Below are positions 33,001 through 44,399 of a stretch of 64,000 nucleotides of DNA, one piece after another. Every line of letters starts with the position of its first letter. The stretch's first letter is position 1. A program made the translations under genes and the position numbers. Under the pieces are notes generated by a model. The model did not search any database, was not told the DNA's origin, and was given only the letters and a program-made list of their open reading frames with translations. The DNA is from Hofstenia miamia (lineage: Eukaryota > Xenacoelomorpha > Acoela), in contig SCFE01000053.1 of NCBI GenBank assembly GCA_004352715.1, forward strand, positions 182,923 to 246,922, written 5' to 3'.

Positions 33001-34893
33001 CTGGTTCTGCTGGCGCACTCATGTTGTAAGTCTATTTACATTAATTGATGAAACTAAAATATTTAAACACAGGAATTTAGGTAAAGCATTGCCAATATGT
33101 CTAAGACTTATGTACCAGATTATGAGACTATATCATCATCAAATGTTAGGAATGCAATCATCTTAATACATTTTATTATTTGAAATATGTTCTGCACATT
33201 TAATTGCCGATACATTTTCAGTCAAATTTACTTTATTAAATGATGAGTATGTAAAGAATTTATGTATGTTTTTAGTATTACAATCACTACCAAAGGAAAG
33301 TATCAAGCTTTAGAATGCGGCGCAATCGAAGCACTTCTGAATCTTTTGAATGACTCCAAAAGTGAAGTACGGCTAAATGTTGTCAAGGTATCTCTATATG
33401 TATATTATACAAAAATAATCTACAAATTCAATTATATTACAAAAAGCTAAAAATGTCATTTTTCTGTTCTCTTCTGGTATGAAATTGAAATTTTAATTCG
33501 CTGAATAATTGTTTTATTTTACATTGAAAAAAATTTTTACATTATCCTAAGAAATTTTCATTTAAGCCACCTACAAATTATGAATTCCGTTTTTCACATG
33601 TAATCAAATCATTTATCACTGTGATGATGATCACTGAAACCATGTTAACAGGTTAACTTTGGGAATTCGACATGAAACACAATGACAATGTGTGAATCTC
33701 GAATTAAAAAATGAGTTATATACTGCATTACTATCATTAAATCATTATATTAAATGAGACAAATCAGTATTGTGATGAATAAATTGATAAGAGTTCATTC
33801 ATTCCACAATATTAGCACTAGTGGTAAGCATCTAGCTCATTTCAACTTAGTTTCTATTATAACATGGCAAGTCATATATCATACTGTGATTAAAAATGAG
33901 TAAATCAAAATGGTTTGAATACTTGAAATGTATAACTTTGTCCCATAAGTTCTGTTACAGCTGCAAAAAATCTATTTTCATCGGTTATTTATTGAAGTAA
34001 ATGATATTCCATTTATTAAAAAACCTAACTATTAGTGGATCATTTCCCACCACTTTGTGCCTCGATCTGTAAGCTTCCAGTTCTCTGGCTCCTTCAAGAA
34101 AAAGAACTCATTACATACTTCTTCAACTTCATTGAACAAATCGAACTGGCGGCCTTTCAAAAAGTGCTGCATCGGCCGGAAAAGCCGTAGTCAGATGGTA
34201 CAACATCAGGGCTGTATAGCGGGTGCGATAAAATTTCAATATCATTGAACTCTTCAAACTTCTCCATATTCCTCGTGGCAGTGTGTGGTTTGGCGTTGTA
34301 CTGCTGAAACAAAAAGCGCTTTTGGCACACCAAATTGGGATTTAATTTGTCTAGAACGCAGTTCAATTGCTGGTAGTAGAGTTCAGCATTGATGGCACGA
34401 CTATTTGGAAAAAGTTTAAAGTGTAAAACGCCTTCGAAATTACACCAAACAATTTTTGGCAAATGTAACAGAACTTTTGGGACAACCTACTATTTACTGA
34501 ATTAAATATTTTGATAACAATTATCATAGTTAGTAATTTTTAGTATTTCTGGTCATATTTGAATCAATTCTGTCTAGGTACATTCATACAATGTGTTCCT
34601 AATTTATTGCCTAGTTCATTTTCTGCCATTTCTAACATTCTATGAAATTTTAACATATTTTCTAAATGTTGGAAATTTTACACCGTTTTGATTTGTCGTT
34701 TTATTATAAATTTCAGAGAAATTGGATTCTTTACTCGAAAATTTAGGCAATAACTTGCTTGGGTGAAACTCCAGAAGGTCGTAAGAAGCTGATGGCTGAA
34801 ATTCACAAGTTTGAGCCTCTTCGCCAGGACAGTTCTCTGACAGTTCAAATTGCTGTTGATATTGCAATTAAAGTGATAACTTGGACTCCATAG
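30011..34893 (+). CDS. RSPH14: Radial spoke head protein 14 homolog, six exons
   Basis: Armadillo-repeat protein of the axonemal radial spoke, which transmits signals from the central pair to dynein arms in motile cilia and flagella. Exons: 30011-30103, 30152-30344, 32458-32818, 32909-33025, 33276-33387, 34747-34893. All introns have GT-AG borders, phases match and the total is 1,023 nt (340 residues), close to the usual length near 350. Exon 1 encodes PNVDPTKASLAFADRALPKL, the diagnostic RSPH14 N-terminus. Exon 2 gives KQRALLSLADYLHDPEHVAEA. Repeats of Leu-rich helices continue (IIEAISQLFHDE, CVAKLVELLADENEMVR, AIEALLNLLNDSKSEVR) and the end is AITCLGETPEGRKKL to VITWTP. No stop or frameshift. 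Introns 2 and 5 hold antisense transposon remains. ATTAAA at 34975 may be the polyadenylation signal. Confidence 0.93.
30345..32457 (+). other. RSPH14 intron 2
   Basis: 2.1 kb with GT at 30345 and AG at 32456-32457, ending close to a TA-rich stretch. Besides the antisense LINE remnant at about 31560-32280, I see nothing functional. A partly repeated phrase, aatgatacccgactcataa (about 31585 and 31637), may belong to the LINE 3' end. Confidence 0.85.
31560..32280 (-). pseudogene. LINE reverse transcriptase 3' remnant in RSPH14 intron 2
   Basis: Minus-strand broken frames give NKFILNTRKCKELIIPLKRD, VVELTILGITINNRLSFDPH, ICSKARQNLYLLK, then SALCHSLLSSILTYGIESHG and NRTKYRAIKI. This is the order seen after the catalytic core of LINE reverse transcriptases (thumb region, LLGVTIdxxLxWxxHI, then the SLLxSxLxYGxxxwG block). 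It is 5'-truncated and full of stops. Antisense to the host gene, as usual for tolerated intronic LINEs. Confidence 0.7.
33935..34487 (-). mobile_element. Mariner element with internal deletion in RSPH14 intron 5
   Basis: Terminal inverted repeats ACTTTGTCCCATAAGTTCTG (33935) and GGTTGTCCCAAAAGTTCTG (34487, reverse strand) are followed by TTACA and flanked by TA on both sides (33933-33934, 34488-34489). The minus strand keeps the transposase C-terminal half: FEGVLHFKLFPNSRAINAEL, FLFQQYNAKPHTATRNMEK, and HPLYSPDVVPSDYGF, then GRQFDLFNEVEEVCNEFF and TDRGTKWWEMI. HQDNARPH of mariner is QQYNAKPH here, so the second catalytic Asp has become Tyr. At 553 bp against about 1.3 kb it has lost its DNA-binding half. 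Confidence 0.85.
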
Positions 34894-35082
34894 ACAATCA
34901 ATTTCACTCAAGATGTTTGAAGAAATTTGAATTATAAATCTTATTAACTTTGTATAGTAAAGCTTCAAGAGTAGATTAAATGAAAATGGCGATTTCATTA
35001 AATCTATGTAATTTCGCATTCAGAATGATTAAAATCTTGTTTAAAATTGGAGGCTATTATAATTGAGTAGATAAACAAAATG

Positions 35083-35400
35083 CTATATACAGTGTGTCTC
35101 ATTTATAAAAATAGAAAGTGAAATCCTGATAAAACCAAAACATTTATTAAAACAAACCAAATTGGATACATTATATGTATTAACCATTAGGATTACAGAT
35201 GCTGTCAAACTAGCTTCCTTCAGTTTGTTGAAACCATTGCAATTTATGCAAACGACTATTGGTGGCATTTCTAACATCACAGAATTGAATGGTTTGTGCG
35301 GCATTAAATATTTTGTGTTCTAACGCTTCCAATGTTCTCAGATTTTCAATAGTGTAAGCAATTGTTTTGAGGTTGTTCCAATATCAAAATCAGGCGTGCC
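35083..35400 (-). pseudogene. Possible mariner-like transposase C-terminal remnant
   Basis: The minus-strand frame gives ENLRTLEALEHKIFNAAQTI, then DVRNATNSRLHKLQWFQQTE, resembling the last helix (NLxxLexxIxxxxxxI, then RLxxCxxxxG) of some mariner-like transposases. The left edge has CAGTGTGTCTCATTTATAAA, a possible terminal repeat, with no partner identified. Weak call. Confidence 0.35.
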
Positions 35401-36469
35401 GTGGGTGGCATTTTTTCATCCACACCACAAAAAAATGTTTACAAATCCACACCACATCACAGGAATAAATCTCACAACAATTTTTTGACAAACTTAAATA
35501 ACTATTATTCCCCAATTCATATTATGTAAAGCCAATGTTTAAAGTTTGCAATTTGAACATGTATACAATAATTATTTAGGCTAGCTGCAAAAACTCCACA
35601 CAAGCTAAAATCTCACCCCACACTACATTTAGTCGCGCGATTCGCACTCCCTGTCAAAAATCGAACAAAATGAGGTCAATACTGTAGGCAATCCGCATGC
35701 CATTGCTGAGAAGCCTCTACACAGCCAAAATTTGTGATTGGGTAGGTTTTTCAAACTAATGTTTCCTCCAATAAATGAGGACAATTATCATCATATTCTA
35801 TTAAGTCATGTTATTCAATTCCTAAAACAACACTGGAAATGTTCCTCAACAATCCGAGAGAGCACCGCCCTACTTCTGTAGATAAATTTTGCAAGTATTT
35901 TCATAAATTAATTTTTATTTCTATGTTTTGCGAAATCTCTGAATATTGTTTCTTGACATTGGAAATTCTTAAAATTTTATCAAGTAGATCGAGAGCTCGC
36001 ATAAATCGTATAAGTGATGTTGTAAATTTCATAAGTGTTAACTATATTAAAGTTTTACATTAACCAGCCAAATAAAATTAATTGCCCAAGATAGTTGCAC
36101 TTAAACCATTCTTCTACACTTTTGTATATGCTTCAAATGTAAAAAATAATGATATTGGAGAGGGGTTGAGAATATGTTAACTTAGCTGTAATGTACATAG
36201 TAAATGAAAAAAATATATACCCTTAATAATGTGACTTGTTTTTATTTCAAATATACTGTCTTAAACATCATTATTAAATATGCATAATTTGCATTTGAAG
36301 TTAGTATTCAAAACCACGTTTCAATTAGTATTTTGACTTAAAGAGTGGAATACATAGATGGCAGCTGAGATGTTTGCAAACTGCCACCCGTCAGATTCAA
36401 ATACTTCCTGTAATTAAAGTAATTGTGTCAATTCATGTCCATTATTCTATTGATCCGCTCAATAAAGAG
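35401..36469. other. No gene recognised
   Basis: Mixed AT-rich sequence downstream of RSPH14 with random frames only. Confidence 0.45.
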
Positions 36470-36769
36470 CTCCAACTACTCGTTCTCCACAAACACATTT
36501 TAATGTACAAAGAAATTTTTAAAACACTGATTATATAAATTTACTAACAGAAATGGAGAGTGAAATTCTTAATTTAGCTTTTAATTTTAAGAGTTTCTTT
36601 ATAAAATCAATATTTCTACAAGATGTGAGGATAATGGTTCAAATCGATTCATTTTTTAAAAGAAGAAATGCAGCCCCCATGATTCCCAATTGTTACCTAA
36701 AAATTGCTCCAGATATAATATCTGAGTCACTTTATTACATTATAATTATTGTATTGCACATTCCACTTT
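36470..36769. repeat. 300-bp direct repeat, left copy
   Basis: Identical base for base to 37348-37647 (offset 878). It starts CTCCAACTACTCGTTCTCC and ends CACATTCCACTTT. It contains a short open frame beginning MESEILNLAFNFKSFF that I do not recognise. The repeat brackets a retroelement fragment. Confidence 0.95.
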
Positions 36770-37347
36770 GTTGGAAAAGATCTATCGCTATACTGTGCTC
36801 TATCATTATGCCATATATGCTTGCCCAATAATTGATTTGTAGGTCGAAACGGATTATCTCGGATACTGTAAATTCTTTCTTCTGCCATGGGAAGACAACC
36901 TTCTGCTCGTAGTACCATATCTTTTAAAAAACTTGGTAATTCTTCGAGGTTTTCCTTCATTGCTATAACGACTATTCTTGTTCGCTGTACCTTTGCCATC
37001 CGGACTGTTTGGTCAATTTGTTTTTGTAGATTTTTGTTGTATTCCTTTTCTCTCAGCACGTGTATTATCGTTAAATTTTCTTCATCCAAATTTATCTCCG
37101 GGATTTTCACTATGTTTTCTTTATACGCCATGAGTGCTTGCACTGTCTCTAATGTAAAATTTTCGTTAAATATCATGTGCGTTGTGCTCCTCATATACGG
37201 CCTATCGATCGTTTCATTTAGTTCCTGTGGGTAGCTGATCAGCACGTTAATTTTCGGCCGGTTGTCTGCGTCTAATAGAATTGGCAGTATGCTCCCTTCC
37301 ATTTTGGCTGTTTTCCTGATTAATGTTTTCGTTTCTGGAGACAGTTT
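36770..37347 (-). CDS. Intact fragment of the gypsy third ORF
   Basis: The minus strand is open throughout. It reads KLSPETKTLIRKTAKMEG, then SILPILLDADNRPKINVLIS, MIFNENFTLETVQALMAYK, NLDEENLTIIHVL, RMAKVQRTRIVVIAMKENLE and MAEERIYSIRDNPFRP. It aligns with the block at 11146-11988: SI-x-(L)-LDA-x3-P-x-IN-x-LI-x-YP, then Y-K-x-N and P-x-INL-x2-ENL-x-II. Function unknown. It has no signal peptide or membrane segment. CpG is frequent here, unlike the old copies, so the insertion looks recent. It is a fragment only (578 bp), with no LTR or neighbouring gypsy gene, held between perfect direct repeats. Confidence 0.65.
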
Positions 37348-37647
37348 CTCCAACTACTCGTTCTCCACAAACACATTTTAATGTACAAAGAAATTTTTAA
37401 AACACTGATTATATAAATTTACTAACAGAAATGGAGAGTGAAATTCTTAATTTAGCTTTTAATTTTAAGAGTTTCTTTATAAAATCAATATTTCTACAAG
37501 ATGTGAGGATAATGGTTCAAATCGATTCATTTTTTAAAAGAAGAAATGCAGCCCCCATGATTCCCAATTGTTACCTAAAAATTGCTCCAGATATAATATC
37601 TGAGTCACTTTATTACATTATAATTATTGTATTGCACATTCCACTTT
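37348..37647. repeat. 300-bp direct repeat, right copy
   Basis: Perfect copy of 36470-36769. The flanks differ outside the repeat (GGAGACAGTTT before it, TCCTGACCAATG after it). The right flank presumably continues the original locus. Confidence 0.95.
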
Positions 37648-40499
37648 TCCTGACCAATGAAAATTGGCACAGATTAGTCAATGAGATAAGATAAAATATT
37701 CTTTGTTCAGATAAATATTAACAAACTAGAAACTGGGAGTTTATTTTAATAGCGTCATCAAATATACAAACATACATACAAATACATACAATAGAATAAA
37801 ACACTATATACAATAAATCTACCAGGTTAGGAATAAATTACTATAAGGATGTCAAAAACGCGATGTTTTATAATCATTACTGTAGAATTTGTATTCTAGC
37901 CATGCTTTATAAGTTAAATTTTCTTAGCCTTTTTAATCTGAGCGAATTCTTTTCTGTCAAAGCAACTATATTGTGTCTTTATAAATAACTAAAGACAAGT
38001 ATGAACCACAGCATTGCAAATCGAATAGTTTCTAAGCTATTCATATGAGATGAATTAATGACCGGATTCTTCAAAATATTAACCATTACCGTGGAGGAAG
38101 CCAAAGATGAGCATGGGCGGTAAATTTTGTGCCAAGTCCGACCCAGCTCGACAGCTGTTTCATTCGCAACTAGTACATTTGAAGGCCAAAATAAATGCTG
38201 AACTGGACAACTTTCTAGCGACAAACCTGTATCTCAGAGCCTCCAGTCCGGAAATTGGGCAAAAAATTATATTCAGGACATATTACTAAATCTATTCTAT
38301 TCTCATATTTGCTCTACTTGCTTCATTGTATACGGGCCTAATGATGTAACCCCTTGGGATATTTATTTTACCACGGGAGAGAACTACCCCCTCCCCCGAA
38401 ATACCCCAGTAGATTCTTCGCTGTTTGTTAAGCTCGAGAATTGCATTTAAGGTTTCAAAACTTGTTGTAAAACGGAAACAAAATTCAGGGCAATTGATTT
38501 TCCTAAATTAATAAATGTCTTGTTTAATTCGTTCAAACTTTCAATATCATATGTAATGATTCTTCCATATCAATTTTTAATAACATAAATAGAGTTTGAT
38601 TTAAATTTCTTACTATTAAAGAAAATTACTGAATTTGAAATTTTTTTATATTTCTAATTACGATGATTTTTTACGAATCAATGCTTTATAAGCTTCGGTT
38701 ATCAAATGCTTATTATGTGTAGATATGTTCGAATTGCTCTTGCAAATTGAATTAATCATAATATTTATTTCAAGTGCAAAATTTGTTAAGATAAAATTGA
38801 AAAATTTCTGTCAACATACTCGTTGAATTTCTTACAGTATTCATTATTTATTTAATGGGAGAAAAAAATTGTCCAATCCTATAATGTGTAAAATGAATAC
38901 CGTCATTTGATAAAAGGCAGCTGTTTAAAACTTTAGGATCTAAGCCAAAACTCATAGGAAGAAATTAGGTTCATTTAATAATCTAAGAAATATCTTCAAT
39001 TTCTTGCTTATGAAATTTGCACTTATCATGTCGCTAATCTCTTCAAGAACTTGCAAGGATTTTCGAACATAGACTTTTCAATAGAAGAATTGAATGAGTC
39101 TATTTCAAACATGTTTTACACCATCACATATAAATCTAAAGCATGCAATGAACTTACAATTTAAATTATCACAGAGCACTTATTTGAACAAATCAATTTA
39201 GTTTTCTTCAGCTTAGTGGAGTGCAATTAAAATTATTCAAATTTCTTGAGATACTGTAAATATCTTAAGAACCTGATAAGTGGGGATGCTACACAAACGA
39301 TTTTTGTCCAAAGTTTTATCCAGATTTTTGTTTAAACAAAAATACTTAGCATTATACACAAAAATCCGGACAACGTTTAAGCAGTGTAGCCCACAAAAAG
39401 ATCCTGACAAAAGTTTGGACAAAAATCGCCTGTGTGGCATCACCTTAAGTTTGAAATAATATTATTGAATCAGCCTGTTTCAAAATAGTGTGATTTCAGT
39501 GCGAAAGTAATAGTGAGCCTAAAATATGGTTGTTTACTTTAGTATGGTTAGAAAACTTAGTTTCATAATTCATTGGGTCCTCAAGAATGTTGTTTCTTAA
39601 TGTTTAAATGAAAACTGTTAGTTTGTGTTTGTTTATAGAGTTCCAATGGCTGCTGTAGCTCAGATATTGTTACGCCGGGGTATTAATGCATTGGCAGTAG
39701 TTAAGATGAGCATGGCCCCGTTCCTATGGGATACCCTGAAGTTCTCGTAACACCTATGGCTATTTGCCATGTAGAAATGGAGTGATTCTATTGGACGCCA
39801 TCTAGTGACGGAATATTTGGCAAAATTAAATTTAGAAAATTAATTTTTTGGCAAAATTTCTATTTTTGTTTTCTAGGATTTGGGCAAAGTGATATAATTG
39901 ATGACAAGAAATGTTTTTGACAGTTAAGTAAATTTTTTCTGACAAAGTTTTATTTTTCATTTTTAGAATTGGGCATACTGACATATTTGTTTCTGGTAAT
40001 ATAGTTATGTCATGTTCATTGTAACAATGTTTTTAATTATGCAACATCTGTATTAAGGAAAATATTTCATAGATGTAAAACTCAACGCTTGGGTATAACA
40101 TTTATATTTTGCATAGATATATATTTCAACATGCACTAATATTAATCAAAGATATAGTATTCAAAGGGAAAAATATACCTATATATTTATCAATTGTGCA
40201 TAAATTGTACTAAATGTAAAAACATACATTACATAATAATCACAAATGACTCTGATTAATGTGTAAAATATATCTTCAACTTGTAAAGTTTCTTCTGCAT
40301 TCTAAAATATGACTGCACTTCCACCTTCACCCAGGAGATGGCCATCAGAAATGCATTAACAATTTATTTAATGTGGCTGGCTTTCCCCAGTAGACCTATT
40401 GTTATCATGGAACTAAATGCATAGTAAGTTAATAATGAAATAAATAATACCTGGCAACCATGAGTGTATGTAGAGGGATTGTAAGCAGAGTGGTGCAAT
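37648..40499. other. Mostly featureless AT-rich DNA
   Basis: ACATACAA-type simple sequence lies near 37755-37800. A 60-codon frame at 38107-38289 is listed separately. An A-box-like TAGCTCAG near 39655 is not a tRNA. Otherwise I see no gene or element. Confidence 0.45.
38107..38289 (+). other. Small protein-like open frame, unassigned
   Basis: It reads MSMGGKFCAKSDPARQLFHS, then LVHLKAKINAELDNFLATNL and SSPEIGQ. The residue mix and local GC are unlike the random frames around it, suggesting an exon or element fragment. I do not recognise the family and see no clear splice sites. Confidence 0.25.
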
Positions 40500-42132
40500 T
40501 GTAACATCCTCCACCTAGCTTGTTACGCCGTGTCTAATCACTGTTAAGGAATGTTTGGTAAACTGCGGGTGAGGTGTTACCCATTTGTTGAACCATCAGA
40601 CTCTTCTTCTCATTAACTAGTTATGTTAATTAAGTAATCGAATATTAACCATCACTGTTTAGGTGACTGGGCAGTATGATGTNNNNNNNNNNNNNNNNNN
40701 NNNNNNNNNNNNNNNNNNNNNNNNNNNNNNNNNNNNNNNNNNNNNNNNNNNNNNNNNNNNNNNNNNNNNNNNNNNNNNNNNNNNNNNNNNNNNNNNNNNN
40801 NNNNNNNNNNNNNNNNNNNNNNNNNNNNNNNNNNNNNNNNNNNNNNNNNNNNNNNNNNNNNNNNNNNNNNNNNNNNNNNNNNNNNNNNNNNNNNNNNNNN
40901 NNNNNNNNNNNNNNNNNNNNNNNNNNNNNNNNNNNNNNNNNNNNNNNNNNNNNNNNNNNNNNNNNNNNNNNNNNNNNNNNNNNNNNNNNNNNNNNNNNNN
41001 NNNNNNNNNNNNNNNNNNNNNNNNNNNNNNNNNNNNNNNNNNNNNNNNNNNNNNNNNNNNNNNNNNNNNNNNNNNNNNNNNNNNNNNNNNNNNNNNNNNN
41101 NNNNNNNNNNNNNNNNNNNNNNNNNNNNNNNNNNNNNNNNNNNNNNNNNNNNNNNNNNNNNNNNNNNNNNNNNNNNNNNNNNNNNNNNNNNNNNNNNNNN
41201 NNNNNNNNNNNNNNNNNNNNNNNNNNNNNNNNNNNNNNNNNNNNNNNNNNNNNNNNNNNNNNNNNNNNNNNNNNNNNNNNNNNNNNNNNNNNNNNNNNNN
41301 NNNNNNNNNNNNNNNNNNNNNNNNNNNNNNNNNNNNNNNNNNNNNNNNNNNNNNNNNNNNNNNNNNNNNNNNNNNNNNNNNNNNNNNNNNNNNNNNNNNN
41401 NNNNNNNNNNNNNNNNNNNNNNNNNNNNNNNNNNNNNNNNNNNNNNNNNNNNNNNNNNNNNNNNNNNNNNNNNNNNNNNNNNNNNNNNNNNNNNNNNNNN
41501 NNNNNNNNNNNNNNNNNNNNNNNNNNNNNNNNNNNNNNNNNNNNNNNNNNNNNNNNNNNNNNNNNNNNNNNNNNNNNNNNNNNNNNNNNNNNNNNNNNNN
41601 NNNNNNNNNNNNNNNNNNNNNNNNNNNNNNNNNNNNNNNNNNNNNNNNNNNNNNNNNNNNNNNNNNNNNNNNNNNNNNNNNNGGTAATGGCTACTTTAAT
41701 ATTAGATAACTGCAGTTAGTGTCAACGCCTGGTTGCTTTACTTATGAAATTCAACAAACACTTTACAAAATTGAGTTTAAGTCAGTTACATCTTGACGTT
41801 AGCGCACGCACTGAGCTAATGTAGGGTACACATAATTAATTCCAAATGAGCTGAGATGGTGCTAGGGACTTCGTCAATTGTTCATGAAGGAGGAGAACTG
41901 TGTTGTGGAGATCGGCTTCGGGCAGTAGCCCACAGATGAGTCAATGAGGGAACGTCACATGGCTTCGTCACCTAANCCTAAACAAGGATGATTAGTACTC
42001 AATTAACATAATCAGTTAAGAGAAGAAACGTTTGGCGGTTTACTACATTGGTAAATCCTCACCCGTCATTTATAAAGTGATAGTTATTAACCATAATACA
42101 CTGTGCAAATAGGCCTGGTGGAGGATGTTACA
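40500..42132. mobile_element. LTR family 3, right-end pieces in inverted arrangement around a gap
   Basis: The left border TGTAACATCCTCCACCTAGC (40500) is the reverse complement of the LTR right end. The right border is the same end in + orientation (GGTGGAGGATGTTACA, to 42132). Each continues inward along the LTR: 40500-40682 matches the last 180 bp, and 41683-42132 the last 450 bp, of the solo LTR at 45345-46486. A 1,000-N gap (40683-41682) lies between, with a single N at 41976. CAAT flanks both sides (40496-40499, 42133-42136). Confidence 0.7.
40683..41682. other. Assembly gap (1,000 N)
   Basis: Placeholder gap inside an inverted LTR arrangement. The repeat nature of both edges makes order and orientation of the next contig doubtful. 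Confidence 0.95.
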
Positions 42133-42662
42133 CAATGATTAATTTTCATAAAGTTCCATGTATTTCCATTGGCTGATCAATCTATATATTCACCTCATTT
42201 CTTCAGATAAATTCATTATTTTTCTTCTATGCAAACTTGACCTTCTTATTCTTACTGGCAAATGTCTGTTGAAACACTAGCATCCAGTTCATTGGATAGA
42301 CTATTTGATGATCTATGCAAAATTCTGCCACCATCATCCAACTATAACCTGTTAACACAGGAGATGATGATCCTACCACCTGCACCTGTAAAAGATAAAT
42401 GCAAGTCTCAACACAATAATCCAATTGTCTTTCCCATCTCCAACATGCATGAAAAAGATGATATTTTACAATGTCTTAACAATGTACACTCCCAATCATC
42501 TAGGTGTATTTTTTCAAATGCAAGTCCTGCTGGTGAACTTCTGAAAAAACTAGCTGCTAAAAATTGAGGATGCTGCAAAGTTAAACACAAAGTATGGTAC
42601 ATTGGTAAAGATGAGACTTGATAATGGGTTTTACTATTTTCTACCTAAATGCTATGTCAATG
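42133..42662. other. 530-bp spacer with a 101-codon open frame
   Basis: It begins CAATG and ends CAATG. The + strand frame 42262-42567 reads MSVETLASSSLDRLFDDLCK, then HNNPIVFPISNMHEKDDILQ and CLNNVHSQSSRCIF. It has protein-like composition but I recognise no family. It may be part of the surrounding older Polinton. It ends between two LTR family 3 pieces. Confidence 0.3.
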
Positions 42663-44032
42663 TGTAGCATCATCCAAAAGCAACTAAGCTGAACAACGTC
42701 GAATGATTAATATTAATTAGAATTAATTGTAAAATTTAGTTAATGATCTTTAGTTATTTTTGTAAGATGCAACTAAGCNNNNNNNNNNNNNNNNNNNNNN
42801 NNNNNNNNNNNNNNNNNNNNNNNNNNNNNNNNNNNNNNNNNNNNNNNNNNNNNNNNNNNNNNNNNNNNNNNNNNNNNNNNNNNNNNNNNNNNNNNNNNNN
42901 NNNNNNNNNNNNNNNNNNNNNNNNNNNNNNNNNNNNNNNNNNNNNNNNNNNNNNNNNNNNNNNNNNNNNNNNNNNNNNNNNNNNNNNNNNNNNNNNNNNN
43001 NNNNNNNNNNNNNNNNNNNNNNNNNNNNNNNNNNNNNNNNNNNNNNNNNNNNNNNNNNNNNNNNNNNNNNNNNNNNNNNNNNNNNNNNNNNNNNNNNNNN
43101 NNNNNNNNNNNNNNNNNNNNNNNNNNNNNNNNNNNNNNNNNNNNNNNNNNNNNNNNNNNNNNNNNNNNNNNNNNNNNNNNNNNNNNNNNNNNNNNNNNNN
43201 NNNNNNNNNNNNNNNNNNNNNNNNNNNNNNNNNNNNNNNNNNNNNNNNNNNNNNNNNNNNNNNNNNNNNNNNNNNNNNNNNNNNNNNNNNNNNNNNNNNN
43301 NNNNNNNNNNNNNNNNNNNNNNNNNNNNNNNNNNNNNNNNNNNNNNNNNNNNNNNNNNNNNNNNNNNNNNNNNNNNNNNNNNNNNNNNNNNNNNNNNNNN
43401 NNNNNNNNNNNNNNNNNNNNNNNNNNNNNNNNNNNNNNNNNNNNNNNNNNNNNNNNNNNNNNNNNNNNNNNNNNNNNNNNNNNNNNNNNNNNNNNNNNNN
43501 NNNNNNNNNNNNNNNNNNNNNNNNNNNNNNNNNNNNNNNNNNNNNNNNNNNNNNNNNNNNNNNNNNNNNNNNNNNNNNNNNNNNNNNNNNNNNNNNNNNN
43601 NNNNNNNNNNNNNNNNNNNNNNNNNNNNNNNNNNNNNNNNNNNNNNNNNNNNNNNNNNNNNNNNNNNNNNNNNNNNNNNNNNNNNNNNNNNNNNNNNNNN
43701 NNNNNNNNNNNNNNNNNNNNNNNNNNNNNNNNNNNNNNNNNNNNNNNNNNNNNNNNNNNNNNNNNNNNNNNNNNNNNNGTACCTGCAGATTTTAAAATTC
43801 AAATGATTCGTCTGCCAATATGGCTGTTCATATGTAAGCATTAGTTTGCTCAATTTAATTTGTCAATTATCTCTTGATTGGCTAACAAGTTTCTTATTTT
43901 GACCAATATTAAATCTTAGTTGCATTTTACAAAAATAAACTAAAGTTCATTAACTAAATTTTTTACAATCAATTTCAATTAATAATCATTCGACGTTATT
44001 CAGCTTTAGTTGCCTTTTTGGATGATGCTACA
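42663..44032. mobile_element. LTR family 3, left-end pieces in inverted arrangement around a gap
   Basis: The left border TGTAGCATCATCCAAAAG (42663) is in + orientation. The right border GGATGATGCTACA (to 44032) is the same LTR start in minus orientation. 42663-42778 and 43779-44032 match the first 116 and 254 bp of the solo LTR at 45345. The flanks are CAATG on both sides (42658-42662, 44033-44037), a perfect 5-bp direct repeat. A 1,000-N gap separates the arms. Confidence 0.7.
42779..43778. other. Assembly gap (1,000 N)
   Basis: Placeholder gap between inverted copies of the same LTR start. Confidence 0.95.
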
Positions 44033-44399
44033 CAATGTTCAGATGATCTTTTTAATTTCTTCTCAAATTGATGCCTTCACAGCAACATTACCTAAATAGA
44101 GTAAAAGTGCAATATAATGAAAATAAGTACATATAACTTGGTAGGCAGTGTATTTGAAACAACCATCTCCTGCAAAGGGAAAACTAGAAATGAAAGCATG
44201 TAAATGAATGCTCTGTAAATATAAATATTTAAAGAATATTTGTTCACAAATAGAAATGAAGGCACAAGACAAAATTTATTTATAACAACATACTACAAGA
44301 GTTGATTAAATTAGTCTATCTAAACAAATATAAGCAATAGTTTATAGGAAAAGTATATACAAGTTGTTTTTCTTTCTCTGTTATTCACTAAGCATGAGT

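Noticed and set aside
36887-37234. + strand frame inside the third-ORF fragment
   Set aside because: Opposite-strand shadow; only the minus-strand translation aligns with 11146-11988.
39650-39725. A-box-like TAGCTCAG suggesting a tRNA
   Set aside because: No B box, no cloverleaf and no pairing acceptor ends could be found.
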